A program made the translations under genes and the position numbers. Below the pieces are notes generated by a model. The model was not told the DNA's origin. It made no database searches and worked only from the letters and a program-made list of their open reading frames with translations. From an uncultured Cellulomonas sp. (GTDB taxonomy: Bacteria; Actinomycetota; Actinomycetes; Actinomycetales; Cellulomonadaceae): a stretch of DNA of 50,379 bases. Below, one piece after another: positions 37,269 through 45,686 of the stretch. The stretch's first letter is position 1. Each line of letters opens with the position of its first letter. The stretch is taken from assembly GCF_947494015.1 (NCBI RefSeq), contig NZ_CANLTL010000022.1:1-50379 (forward strand), written 5' to 3'.

Positions 37269-39295
37269 AGCTCCTCCTTCTCACGGACCACGCGGACCGC
37301 TCCGGCGGGCACGCGCAGGCCTCGGACCTCCTCGCCCGTGATGAGCTCGAGACCCATGACGGGCACGTCGACCGGGTCGGCCGAGTGGTTGACGACGAAG
37401 ACGTAGCGCCGCTCGGCGCCCGCCCGCCGGACGACCTCCACGAGCGGGCCGGCCGCGGGCTCGACGCGCGCGCCGGCCGCGGCGGCCACCTCGCTGACCA
37501 GGGCGGCGTACGACGCGGGGTCGAGCGCGGTCGCGACGTACCACCCCACGCCCGCGCCGTGGTCGTTGCGGGTCACGACCGGCACGCCCGGCAGCGGCCC
37601 GTCGACGGCGGTACGGACCGGCTTCGCGGTGAGGGTCGCCAGGTCCTCGACCCACAGCCGCCCGCGGGCGCCGTCGTCCAGGTGCACCTCGCGCCCGACG
37701 GGCAGCGGGTGGAACTCCTGCGTGCTGACCCCCAGCAGGTCACGGAAGGCACCGGGGTGGCCGCCGAGCCGGACCCGGTCGTCCTCGTCGACGATCCCGC
37801 TGAAGAACGTCACGAGCGCGTGCCCGCCGTCGGCGACGTAGCGGGTGATCGCCGCGGCCTCGTCGTCGGTCACCAGGTACAGCTCGGGGACGACGACGAG
37901 GCGGTAGCCCGACAGGCTGCGCCCCGGCGGGACGACGTCGACCGTCACACCGGCGGCCCGCAGAGCGCCGTACGCGGCGTGCACCTGCTCGAGGTACCGC
38001 ACCTCGGTCGACGGTCGCCCCTCGCCGTCGGCCGCCCACCAGGACTGCCAGCTGAACACGAGCGCGACGTCCGCCTGGACGGTGGTGCCCGCGACCTCCT
38101 GCAGCGCCTCGAGGGTGCGACCGAGCTCGAGCACCTCGCGCCAGACGCGCGAGTCGGTGCCGGCGTGCGGGACGAGCGCGGAATGGAACTTCTCGGCCCC
38201 CTGGGCGGACGCACGCCACTGGAAGAAGCACAGCCCGTCGGCCCCGCGTGCCAGGTGGGTCAGCGAGTTGCGCAGCATCTCGCCGGGGACCTTGGCCACG
38301 TTGACCGGCTGCCAGTTCACCGCGCTCGTCGAGTGCTCCATGAGGATCCAGGGGCCCCCACCGGCCAGGCCCCGGGTGGTGTCGGCGGTGAAGGACAGCT
38401 CCGCGGCCGGGTCGGGCAGGCGGTGGTCGAGGTAGTGGTCCTGGGCGACCACGTCCACGTGCGGCGCCCAGCCCCAGTAGTCCATCTGCCGCTGGTGGGC
38501 GGTCACCATGAAGTTCGTGGTCACCGGGACGCTGCTGTGCCGGCGCAGCACGGCGGTCTCCGCGCGCAGGTGGTCGAGCAGCTCGTCGGAGCTGAAGCGG
38601 TGGAAGTCCAGCACCTGCGCAGGGTTCGGCGTCGAGACGGTCAGCCGGGGCGGCAGGACCTCGTCCCAGGCGGTGTAGCGCTGGCTCCAGAAGCTCGTCC
38701 CCCACGCCCGGTTCAGCCCGTCGACGCTGCCGTGCCGGTGCTCCAGCCACCGGCGGAACGCTCGCGCGGACTCGTCGCAGAAGCAGTGCGCGTTGTGGCA
38801 GCCCAGCTCGTTGGAGACGTGCCACAGCGCGACCGCCGGGTGCGAGCCGTAGCGGCGCGCCACCTGCTCGACCAGGTCCAGGGCGAGGCGGCGGAAGACC
38901 GGCGAGCTCGGGCACCAGGCCTGGCGACCGCCGGGGTACCGGGTGGTGCCGTCCGCCATCACCGGCAGGACCTCGGGGTGCGCGGCGGTCAGCCACGGCG
39001 GCGGCGACGACGTCCCGGTGCCCAGGTTGGCCCGGATCCCGTGGGCGTGCAGCAGGTCGAGCACGGCGTCGAGACGCGAGAAGTCGTACCGGCCCGCTGC
39101 GGGCTCGACGTCCGACCAGCCGAAGACGTTCACCGCGACCAGCGAGACGCCCGCCTCGCGCATGAGGACGACGTCCTCGCGCCACACCGCCGGGTCCCAC
39201 TGCTCGGGGTTGTAGTCGCAGCCCAGGTAGAGCCGACCGGTGAGGTCCGCGGGTGTGGCGGGGGCAGAGGTGTCCGGCAGGGCCGACGGAGGCAT
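37265..39295 (-). CDS. Beta-galactosidase (GH42)
   Basis: A 676-residue cytoplasmic enzyme hydrolysing beta-galactosides. The start of the barrel is GCDYNPEQWDPAVWREDV (about 25-42). The acid/base Glu163 is in HVSNELGCHNAHC, and the nearby Cys residues (HNAHCFCDES) fit the zinc site of some GH42 enzymes. The nucleophile is Glu320 in ILMEHSTSAVNWQP. A trimerisation domain (about 390-600) and a small beta-domain with VVNHSADPVDVPV follow. It is the first gene of the operon; its upstream region has two LacI-type operators. Confidence 0.94.
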   Translation of the reverse strand: MPPSALPDTSAPATPADLTGRLYLGCDYNPEQWDPAVWREDVVLMREAGVSLVAVNVFGWSDVEPAAGRYDFSRLDAVLDLLHAHGIRANLGTGTSSPPPWLTAAHPEVLPVMADGTTRYPGGRQAWCPSSPVFRRLALDLVEQVARRYGSHPAVALWHVSNELGCHNAHCFCDESARAFRRWLEHRHGSVDGLNRAWGTSFWSQRYTAWDEVLPPRLTVSTPNPAQVLDFHRFSSDELLDHLRAETAVLRRHSSVPVTTNFMVTAHQRQMDYWGWAPHVDVVAQDHYLDHRLPDPAAELSFTADTTRGLAGGGPWILMEHSTSAVNWQPVNVAKVPGEMLRNSLTHLARGADGLCFFQWRASAQGAEKFHSALVPHAGTDSRVWREVLELGRTLEALQEVAGTTVQADVALVFSWQSWWAADGEGRPSTEVRYLEQVHAAYGALRAAGVTVDVVPPGRSLSGYRLVVVPELYLVTDDEAAAITRYVADGGHALVTFFSGIVDEDDRVRLGGHPGAFRDLLGVSTQEFHPLPVGREVHLDDGARGRLWVEDLATLTAKPVRTAVDGPLPGVPVVTRNDHGAGVGWYVATALDPASYAALVSEVAAAAGARVEPAAGPLVEVVRRAGAERRYVFVVNHSADPVDVPVMGLELITGEEVRGLRVPAGAVRVVREKEEL

Positions 39296-39324
39296 GTCGC
39301 TCCTTTGCGTGCGTCTCGGTCACC

Positions 39325-39344
39325 GTCTGTGACCGGTCACAGAC
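39325..39344. promoter_or_regulatory. LacI-family operator 1 (perfect palindrome)
   Basis: GTCTGTGACCGGTCACAGAC is a perfect 20-bp inverted repeat with the central CG typical of LacI-family sites. It lies 30 bases upstream of the beta-galactosidase start, so repressor here would block that operon. Confidence 0.8.
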
Positions 39345-39369
39345 CGATCTGCGCGCGACGACGAGCGCT

Positions 39370-39389
39370 CTCTGTGACCGGTCCCAGAG
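39370..39389. promoter_or_regulatory. LacI-family operator 2 (one mismatch)
   Basis: CTCTGTGACCGGTCCCAGAG repeats the same core as operator 1, with one broken base pair. The two centres are 45 bp apart, about four helical turns, which would allow cooperative binding or a small loop. It sits about 73 bases before the regulator gene. Confidence 0.75.
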
Positions 39390-39461
39390 TAGGAACAGCG
39401 CGTCGCGGATGTCAACGTCCGACCCGGACCGTGGCCACCGCGAGCCGCTAGCATCCTGCGC

Positions 39462-40484
39462 ATGCCACCCCCGTCCGCCCGCCCGCGGCGTGCCACGATC
39501 CGGGACGTCGCACTGGAGGCTGGCGTCTCCCGAGGGACCGTCTCGCGCGTCCTCAACGGCGAGCCGTATGTGTCCGCGCAGGCGCGCGAGGCGATCGAGC
39601 GCGCCGTGGCGAAGGTCGGCTACGTGCCCAACACCGCCGCACGCAACCTGGCCCGGCGGCGGTCGCAGGCCGTGGGCATCGTCGTCCACGAGCCGCACAC
39701 GCTGTTCCTGGAGGACCCCAACATCGGCGCCATCCTGCTGGGCGCGAACTCGGCGCTGTCGGCGTCCGACCACCAGATGGTCAGCCTGGTGATCGACTCC
39801 GAACGCGACAGCCGCCGGGTCGTGCGGTACCTCAGCGGCGGGTTCGTCGACGGCGTCGTCGTGGTCTCGGCGCGGCGCAACGACCCGCTGCTCTCCGCCG
39901 TGGCGCGCCTCGGCATCCCCGCGGCCGTGGTGGGACGCCCGCCCGGCATGCCGGCGGTCCCGTTCGTGGCGATCGACAACCGTGCCGCCGCCCGGTCCAT
40001 CACCGAGCGGCTGCTGGCCACCGGACGGTCGCGGGTGGGCATGGTCGCCGCGGCGCTCGACCGCGACTCGGGCGCCGACCGCCTGGCCGGCTTCCGTGCC
40101 GCCCTCGGCGACCGGTTCGACCCGGACCTGGTGGTGTCCCGCTCGCTGTACGAGTACGGCACCGGCCGCGACGGCATGGCGGAGCTGCTGGCCCGCGAAC
40201 CCGCGCTCGACGGCGTGTTCGCGGCGTCGGACGTCGTCGCGGCGGGTGCCCTCGACGCGCTGCGCGCCGCCGGTCGCCGCGTGCCCGACGACGTCGGCAT
40301 CGTCGGCTTCGACGACAGCGCGTGGGCGCTGCGGTGCCAGCCGCTGCTGTCGACCGTCCACCAGCCGGCCGGGGAGCTCGGCCGCCAGGCGGCCGAGCAG
40401 GTCCTGGCCCAGCTGCGCGGCACGCCGCCCGCGCTCGACGGGCTGCTGCTGGACACCTACGTCGTCTGGCGCGAGTCGGCGTGA
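39462..40484 (+). CDS. LacI-family regulator of the galactoside cluster
   Basis: A 340-residue regulator. The N-terminal helix-turn-helix reads TIRDVALEAGVSRGTVSRVL (about 12-31), followed by the hinge helix NTAARNLARRRS at about 57-68. A periplasmic-binding-like effector domain (about 70-335) includes VAIDNRAAARSITERLL and AASDVVAAGALDALR, both standard. No Shine-Dalgarno precedes ATG 39462, and a -10-like TAGCAT ends 7 bases before it, suggesting a leaderless mRNA. It is divergent from the beta-galactosidase operon and shares two operators with it, so galactoside or galactose is the likely inducer. Confidence 0.93.
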   Translation: MPPPSARPRRATIRDVALEAGVSRGTVSRVLNGEPYVSAQAREAIERAVAKVGYVPNTAARNLARRRSQAVGIVVHEPHTLFLEDPNIGAILLGANSALSASDHQMVSLVIDSERDSRRVVRYLSGGFVDGVVVVSARRNDPLLSAVARLGIPAAVVGRPPGMPAVPFVAIDNRAAARSITERLLATGRSRVGMVAAALDRDSGADRLAGFRAALGDRFDPDLVVSRSLYEYGTGRDGMAELLAREPALDGVFAASDVVAAGALDALRAAGRRVPDDVGIVGFDDSAWALRCQPLLSTVHQPAGELGRQAAEQVLAQLRGTPPALDGLLLDTYVVWRESA

Positions 40485-40611
40485 CGCCGGGGGCGTGAGC
40501 GCGCGGGCGTGAGCGCGACCCGGTGCGCTCGTCGACGTCCAGCCGCGGCGCCCCGGACGGACCGGCCCCGCACCGCCCCGTAGAGTCGAGGGCAGTTCCG
40601 AGGGAGGTCAG

Positions 40612-41022
40612 GTGGACAACCACAAGATCGGCGAGGTGGCCGAGCGCACGGGCTTGTCGCTGCGCACCATCCGCTACTACGAGGAGGTCGGCCTCGTCAC
40701 GCCGTCCAGCCGCACGCACGGCGGCTTCCGGCTCTACTCCGACACCGACATCGCCCGGTTCGAGGTGATCAAGCGGATGAAGCCGCTGGACTTCAGCCTC
40801 GAGGAGATGCGAGACCTCCTGGACATCATGAGCCGGCTGGACGAGCCCGGCGTCTCCCCCGACGTGCGCGCGCGCCGGCTCGACCAGCTCGCGATGTACC
40901 AGGTGGCCGCCGAGGAGCGCTGCCGCAGCCTGCGCGACCAGCTGCGGATCGCCGAGGAGTTCTCCGGCACGCTGCTCGACACCATCGCCCGGCACCAGGA
41001 CGCGTCCGACCGCGCCCGGTGA
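40612..41022 (+). CDS. MerR-family transcriptional regulator
   Basis: A 136-residue regulator with an N-terminal winged helix (about 5-72): KIGEVAERTGLSLRTIRYYE, then GFRLYSDTDIARFEVIKRMK. A dimerisation coiled coil follows (about 78-125). The C-terminus has no Cys cluster, so it is not a metal-thiolate sensor of the MerR/ZntR kind. The GTG start has a GGGAGGT Shine-Dalgarno. No obvious target gene adjoins, unless it controls the convergent MFS exporter. Confidence 0.9.
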   Translation: MDNHKIGEVAERTGLSLRTIRYYEEVGLVTPSSRTHGGFRLYSDTDIARFEVIKRMKPLDFSLEEMRDLLDIMSRLDEPGVSPDVRARRLDQLAMYQVAAEERCRSLRDQLRIAEEFSGTLLDTIARHQDASDRAR

Positions 41023-41077
41023 GCCCCGGGCAGGCGTGCCCGGCGCGCCGCACCAGGTAGCCCGCACGCCGGCACCC

Positions 41078-42328
41078 TCAGGCCGATTCGGCCGCCCGCG
41101 CCTCGTCGGCATGGGCCACGTGCACCAGCTCGCGCCAGATCAGCACGGTGAACAGCGCGGAGCCCGCGAAGGCGAACCAGAACGGGGCCACGACACCCCA
41201 CCGCTCGGCCAGCACCCCACCGATCGCCGAGCCGACCACGAGGCCGCCGAAGGACCCCACCAGGTTGACGCTGCCGACGCGGCCCTGCAGGGCCGTGGGC
41301 ACCGCGCGCTGGCGCACCGTGATCGACGTCGTGCCCCAGATGAACGCGTGCGCACCGAACACGAAGAACACCCCGACGGCGATCCACGCGTGCGTCGTGA
41401 CGGCGAGCGCCCCGTGGGTCAGCGTCTCGGTGACCAGGCCCACCCGCAGGAGGTTGCCCAGGCTGGCCCGGCGGGTGATCCAGCCGTAGCTTGCCAGGCC
41501 CACCAGCCCGCCGGCGGCCATCACCGTGGTGAGCAGCCCGAACCCGATCGCGCCCAGGCCCAGGCGCTGGGTCGCGTACAGCACGAGCACCGACCACGCG
41601 GCGCCGAACGTGATGTTGAAGATGAAGATCGTCAGGACCAGCGTGCGGACCGCCGCGTGGTGTCGCACCCAGCGGAACCCCTCGGCGATGTCGTGTCGCA
41701 GCCGCGCCGGCGCCACGCCGCGGTCGGGTCCGTGGCGCGGCAGGACGATGCGCGACACCAGGACCGCGCCCGCGCCGACCACGAGCGCCTGCGCGCCGAA
41801 CGGCCACACCGTCCCCACCGCGAACAGCGCCGCACCGATCGGCGGCCCGGCCAGCTGGTTGACGGTGATGAACCCCGCCTGCAGCCGCGAGTTCGCCACC
41901 GCGAGGTCGTCGCGCCCGACCAGCATCGGCAGCAGGGTCTGGGAGGTGTTGTCGGCGAACACCTCGGCGGTGCCGACCAGGAACAGCGCCACGAGCACCA
42001 CGGCGATCGAGACCCGGTCGGTCGCGACCGCCACGGTCAGCACGGTCAGCACGGCGGCGCGCACCAGGTCGACCGTCACCACGAGCCGACGGCGATCGAC
42101 GCGGTCCGCCAGGGCCCCGGCGAACAGCCCGAACAGCAGCGGCGGCAACCACTGCAAGGTCGCGGCGAGCGCGACCAGCCGGGCGTCGTGGGTCAGCGAG
42201 GCGACCAGCAGCGGACCGGCGGCCAGCGCGATGCCGTCCCCCAGGTTGCTCACCCACGAGGACGCGAGCAGCCACCGGAAGCTCGTGCCGAGCCGCGCAG
42301 GCACCACGGTCTCGACGAGTCGGCTCAC
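41078..42328 (-). CDS. MFS transporter (drug-exporter-like, 12 TM)
   Basis: A 416-residue protein of the major facilitator superfamily, with twelve helices in two halves. The loop between helices 2 and 3 has GLFAGALADRVDRRRLV, the motif-A signature. VSNLGDGIALAAGPLLVASL in helix 1 is typical of the MFS_3/enterobactin-exporter-like subfamily, and the second-half loop motif is replaced by YGWITRRASLGNLL. Substrate unknown. It is convergent with the MerR gene, 55 bases apart. Confidence 0.87.
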   Translation of the reverse strand: MSRLVETVVPARLGTSFRWLLASSWVSNLGDGIALAAGPLLVASLTHDARLVALAATLQWLPPLLFGLFAGALADRVDRRRLVVTVDLVRAAVLTVLTVAVATDRVSIAVVLVALFLVGTAEVFADNTSQTLLPMLVGRDDLAVANSRLQAGFITVNQLAGPPIGAALFAVGTVWPFGAQALVVGAGAVLVSRIVLPRHGPDRGVAPARLRHDIAEGFRWVRHHAAVRTLVLTIFIFNITFGAAWSVLVLYATQRLGLGAIGFGLLTTVMAAGGLVGLASYGWITRRASLGNLLRVGLVTETLTHGALAVTTHAWIAVGVFFVFGAHAFIWGTTSITVRQRAVPTALQGRVGSVNLVGSFGGLVVGSAIGGVLAERWGVVAPFWFAFAGSALFTVLIWRELVHVAHADEARAAESA

Positions 42329-42372
42329 AGGCCGCAGACCCTAGCGCCCCGGCGGCGGGCGGGCGGGCACGG

Positions 42373-42627
42373 TCAGGTGCCGGTCGACGTCCCGGCCGCG
42401 GTGGCCCCGACGTCGTCCGGGTCGGGCGTGCGGAACGGCACGTCACCGTCCGGGCCGGCCGCCGCGTCGGAGACCGGCGTCGCCTCGCCACCGGGCCGCA
42501 CGTCCGACTCCTCGCCGCCGACGCCGAATCCCGGCGCCGCGTCCGGTGCGCCGGCGCCCGGGTCGGCCGCGGCGATCGTCTCGTCGTCGTGGTCCGGGTG
42601 CGGGATGAACGGCTCCATCATCGACAT
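42373..42627 (-). CDS. Small acidic, disordered protein
   Basis: An 84-residue protein starting MSMMEPFIPHPDHDDETIAA and continuing as Gly/Ala/Pro/Asp-rich sequence with hardly any hydrophobic residues. It is very probably unstructured. ATG 42627 has AGAGGT 7 bases upstream, which separates it from the longer open frame to 42726. No family recognised; function unknown. Confidence 0.5.
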   Translation of the reverse strand: MSMMEPFIPHPDHDDETIAAADPGAGAPDAAPGFGVGGEESDVRPGGEATPVSDAAAGPDGDVPFRTPDPDDVGATAAGTSTGT

Positions 42628-42912
42628 CGTGCTGACCTCTCGGCGGGGACGGGGACGTGCGGGTCCACGATCGCCACCGGCACGGACCTGCCGGGCCAGC
42701 GTCGCACCTCCACCGCCGCCCGGCACGACGGCGGTCGTGACGGTCGGGTGGTCGCGGCCGCCGTCGGGGGTCAGGCCGGGAGGCGCACACCCGACGTCGA
42801 CCAGGAGATCACCATGCGCAGCAGCTCCCGCTGCGGGTGGACGCGTCCGACCCGTCCGTCGCCGTCGAGACCGCCCGCCGGGTCGCGGCCCGGCTGGGCC
42901 TCGGGTCCAGCG

Positions 42913-44391
42913 TCACGCTCGTGGAGCAGGGGCCGGCGCGCCACCCCCGGGCGCCGGCCCGTCCGCCAGCCGCTCGGAGACCCGCGAGCCCCGGGTGCCG
43001 TCCGCGGCGCTCGGTCCGCCGGTGAAGGCGCCGTGGTACCGGCGCGCCGGGTGGGTGTCCTCGGCCAGCACCCGGCCCGGTCCGTACAGGTTCTCGCGCA
43101 GGGTCGAGCCCTCGTACTGCGTCCGCGCCCGTCCCCGGCGCTGCAGCTCGGGGACCACGAGGTCCACCAGGTCCTCGAAGGTGCCCGGGGTGATGGCGTA
43201 GGCGAAGTTGAAGCCGTCGACGCCGCCGTCGTCGACCCACTGCTCGAGCTGGTCGGCGACCGTCCCGGGCGAGCCGACGATGACCGGGCCCATGCCGCCG
43301 ATGCTGCGCTGCTCGACGATGTCCACCGGCGTCCACCGCCGGGCCGGGTCGATGTTGGCCAGCGAGGCCAGCACCGAGCGCAGGCTGTCGTTCTCGATCT
43401 CGACGAGCGGCTGGTCGGGGTCGTACTGGGAGAAGTCCACCCCGGTCCACCCGCCGTACAGGGCGAGCGCGCCCTCCGCGGACGCGTAGGACAGCAGGTC
43501 GGCGAACTTGGCGTGCGCCGCCTCGTCGGTCTCGGCGGTGATGACGGTGACCAGCACGAAGATCTTCACCGAGTCCCGGGAGCGGCCCAGCGCCTCGGCG
43601 CGGTCGCGGATGTCGTCGCTCGTGGACCGTGCCTGGTCGATGGTCGCCGGGCTGATGAACACGCCCTCGCCGTGCTTGGCGGCGAAGGCCCGTCCGCGCG
43701 GGGACGCCCCGGCCTGGAAGATCACCGGCGTGCGCTGCGGGCTCGGCTCGGTCAGGTGGATGCCGGGGACGCTGTAGTACTCGCCCTGGTGCCCGATGGG
43801 GTGCACCTTGGTGGGGTCGGTGAACACCCCGCGCTCCTTGTCGCGGACGACGGCGTCGTCGTCCCACGAGCCCTCCCACAGCTTGTAGGTGACGTCGAGG
43901 AACTCGTCGGCGAGGTCGTAGCGCTCGTCGTGGCCCAGCTGCTTGTCGAAGCCGAGGTTGATCGCGGCGCTGTTGAGGTACCCGGTGACCACGTTCCACG
44001 CCACGCGCCCACCGGTGAGGTGGTCGAGCGTGGAGAACTTGCGGGCCAGCGCGTAGGGCTGCTCGTAGGTCAGCGCGCTGGTGATCCCGAAGCCCAGGTG
44101 CTCGGTGACAGCGGCCATCGCGGGCACCTGGGCGAACGGGTCGTTCACCGGCACCTGGACCGCGTCCGTCAGCGACGCGGCCACGGAGTCGCGGTAGACG
44201 TCGTAGACCCCCACGACGTCGGCGATGAAGAGCGAGTCGAACCGTCCCCGCTCGAGCAGCCGGGCCAGGTCGGTCCAGTAGTCGAGGGTGTTGTACCGCC
44301 AGGCCTGGCTGTCGGGGTGACGCCAGGTGCCCGCGGACTGGTGCGTCACGCAGGTCATGTCGAACGCGTTGAGGACGATGCGGCGGGGCAT
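42913..44391 (-). CDS. FMN-dependent monooxygenase, NtaA/SnaA/DszA (LLM) family
   Basis: A 492-residue two-component flavin monooxygenase that uses reduced FMN from a separate reductase. It has the family opening MPRRIVLNAFDMTCVTHQS and the LEHLTGGRVAWNVVTGY-type segment (here DHLTGGRVAWNVVTGYLNSA, about 123-142). QAGASPRGRAFAAKHGEGVF (about 221-240) and GSPGTVADQLEQWVDDGGVD (about 373-392) also support it. These subfamily members oxidise sulfur or nitrogen compounds such as dibenzothiophene sulfone, dimethyl sulfide or aminopolycarboxylates. ATG 44391 has GGAGGAG upstream. The leader carries a SAM-IV-like riboswitch, so a role in sulfur scavenging for methionine/cysteine is likely. The last 30 residues are Pro/Ala-rich. 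Confidence 0.9.
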   Translation of the reverse strand: MPRRIVLNAFDMTCVTHQSAGTWRHPDSQAWRYNTLDYWTDLARLLERGRFDSLFIADVVGVYDVYRDSVAASLTDAVQVPVNDPFAQVPAMAAVTEHLGFGITSALTYEQPYALARKFSTLDHLTGGRVAWNVVTGYLNSAAINLGFDKQLGHDERYDLADEFLDVTYKLWEGSWDDDAVVRDKERGVFTDPTKVHPIGHQGEYYSVPGIHLTEPSPQRTPVIFQAGASPRGRAFAAKHGEGVFISPATIDQARSTSDDIRDRAEALGRSRDSVKIFVLVTVITAETDEAAHAKFADLLSYASAEGALALYGGWTGVDFSQYDPDQPLVEIENDSLRSVLASLANIDPARRWTPVDIVEQRSIGGMGPVIVGSPGTVADQLEQWVDDGGVDGFNFAYAITPGTFEDLVDLVVPELQRRGRARTQYEGSTLRENLYGPGRVLAEDTHPARRYHGAFTGGPSAADGTRGSRVSERLADGPAPGGGAPAPAPRA

Positions 44392-44434
44392 GGCGGGTCT
44401 CCTCCCGGCAGGGCCGGCGCCCTGGTCGTCATTA

Positions 44435-44454
44435 CCCGTGCCGGGCGGCACGGG
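44435..44454 (-). promoter_or_regulatory. Expression-platform hairpin after the riboswitch
   Basis: CCCGTGCC, a four-base loop and GGCACGGG form an 8-bp stem directly downstream of the aptamer and 44 bases before the ATG. There is no T-run, so control may be through translation or a SAM-IV downstream stem rather than a classical terminator. Confidence 0.45.
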
Positions 44455-44457
44455 TCA

Positions 44458-44535
44458 GGTCCTCACCCGGAGCACCCCCACGACGGGAGGGGTTGCCGGC
44501 CAGCAAGCCGGGGCTCAACGCTGGCACTCTTGACC
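44458..44535 (-). ncRNA. SAM-IV-type riboswitch
   Basis: Read on the minus strand, the leader contains AGAGTGCCAGCGTTGAGCCC, then CCGGCTTGCTGGCCGGCAAC and a distal GGGGTGCTCCGGGTGAGGAC. This order and spacing match the S-adenosylmethionine riboswitch core as arranged in the actinobacterial SAM-IV class, including the shared GGCAACC element. The outer stem GGTC/GACC (44532-44535 with 44458-44461) closes the aptamer. High SAM would be expected to switch the LLM monooxygenase off. Confidence 0.78.
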
Positions 44536-44624
44536 TGCGGCGACGGTATGCAGTCTCAGCGAGTGGGTCAACGGCGTCCGAATGCCGGGATCTCAGGGCC
44601 CGGGCCGCCCGCGCCGCTCCGGGG

Positions 44625-45686
44625 TCAGGTCCGCAGGCGGCGCAACGCGGCGGCGGCCTGGGGCAGGACGTCGAACAGGTCGCCGACGATGCCCAGGTGC
44701 GCATGGGCGAAGATCGGGGCCTGCGGGTCGGGATTGACCGCGACCACGGTCGCGGCGGCGGCGACGCCGTTGCTGTGGTGCACGGCGCCCGACACACCCG
44801 CCCCGACGTACAGCCGGGGCGAGACCGTCACGCCGCTCTGCCCGACGAGGGTCGCCGCGTCGGCCCAGCCCTCGGCCACCGCGACCCCCGTCGCTCCCAC
44901 CGCACCGCCGAGGGCGTCGGCGAGCTCGTCGACGGGCCCGAAGTCGCCCCCGGTCCCGCCCCCGCCGACGACGACGACGTCCGCGCCCACCAGCGGCGGC
45001 CGGTCCCCCGTCGCGATCTCGGCGCGCTCGACCAGCCGCCATCCCCGGTCGCCGGCCGGCGGCCCGGCGACGTGCGGGCACACCGGCGCCGGGGCGGCGT
45101 CGGGCACGGGGACGGCGGGCAGCCCGCCGGTCCGGAGGGTCACCACCGCCCGGGGGCGCTCGACCGTCACCCGGGCGGCCCAGGTCCCGGCGAAGCTGCG
45201 ACGCACGGCGACCGGCCTGGCGTCGGGGCCTGGCTCGACGCGCTCGGCGCCGGTCACCAGCCCGGCGCCGAGGCGGTGGGCGACCAGCGCGGCGAGCTCC
45301 TGCTCGTGCGGTCGGGCGCCGAGCAGCACGGTCGTCACACCCAGGGCCGCCGCCAGGTCCGCGACCGCGGCTGCGCCTGCGCCTGCGCCTGCGCCTGCGA
45401 GGGTGCGCGGGTGGGCGGCGTCGCCGCCGACGCGCACGTCGTGCAGTGCCCGGGCGCCGTACCGGCCGACCCGCTCGGCGTCGTCCGACGCGCCGCCGCC
45501 TGCGCCGGTGAGCCGCACGACGTGCACCTCCCCCAGGGCGCGGGCCGCGGTGACCAGGCGAGCCGCCTCCTGCGGGTCGGCGCCGGAACGAGCGTCCAGG
45601 GCGTCGGGGGCGTGCCGGACGACGAGCACCGCCGGCCGGCCGGGTCCCGCGGACGGGATGCGGCACGGGGTGCAGCGGGCGGTCAC
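44625..45686 (-). CDS. etfA: Electron transfer flavoprotein, alpha subunit
   Basis: A 353-residue FAD-binding subunit that passes electrons from acyl-CoA or other dehydrogenases to the chain. The C-terminal domain shows the FAD signature: ADVVVVGGGGTGGDFGPVDE (about 227-246), LVGQSGVTVSPRLYVGAGVS (about 275-294), GAVHHSNGVAAAATVVAVNP and APIFAHAHLGIVGDLFDVLP. The N-terminal domain contains a short Ala/Gly run from a hexanucleotide repeat. GTG 45686 overlaps the EtfB stop. The usual redox Ser/Gln and acidic contacts look intact. Confidence 0.9.
   Translation of the reverse strand: MTARCTPCRIPSAGPGRPAVLVVRHAPDALDARSGADPQEAARLVTAARALGEVHVVRLTGAGGGASDDAERVGRYGARALHDVRVGGDAAHPRTLAGAGAGAGAAAVADLAAALGVTTVLLGARPHEQELAALVAHRLGAGLVTGAERVEPGPDARPVAVRRSFAGTWAARVTVERPRAVVTLRTGGLPAVPVPDAAPAPVCPHVAGPPAGDRGWRLVERAEIATGDRPPLVGADVVVVGGGGTGGDFGPVDELADALGGAVGATGVAVAEGWADAATLVGQSGVTVSPRLYVGAGVSGAVHHSNGVAAAATVVAVNPDPQAPIFAHAHLGIVGDLFDVLPQAAAALRRLRT
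45371..45400. repeat. Hexanucleotide microsatellite inside etfA
   Basis: CTGCGC is repeated four times in a row and followed by CTGCGA. In the etfA frame it encodes alternating Ala and Gly. Each unit is two codons, so slippage changes linker length without a frameshift. Confidence 0.8.

Noticed and set aside
37740-40361. Very long minus-strand frame (873 codons) over the beta-galactosidase and LacI genes
   Set aside because: Shadow frame of GC-rich genes; the real genes have full family motifs in other frames.
42837-43025. Short plus-strand ORF with a plausible start (MDASDPSVAVETARRVAARL)
   Set aside because: The protein-like part is only about 30 residues, then runs antisense into the LLM monooxygenase 3' end; could be a remnant, but not supportable as a gene.
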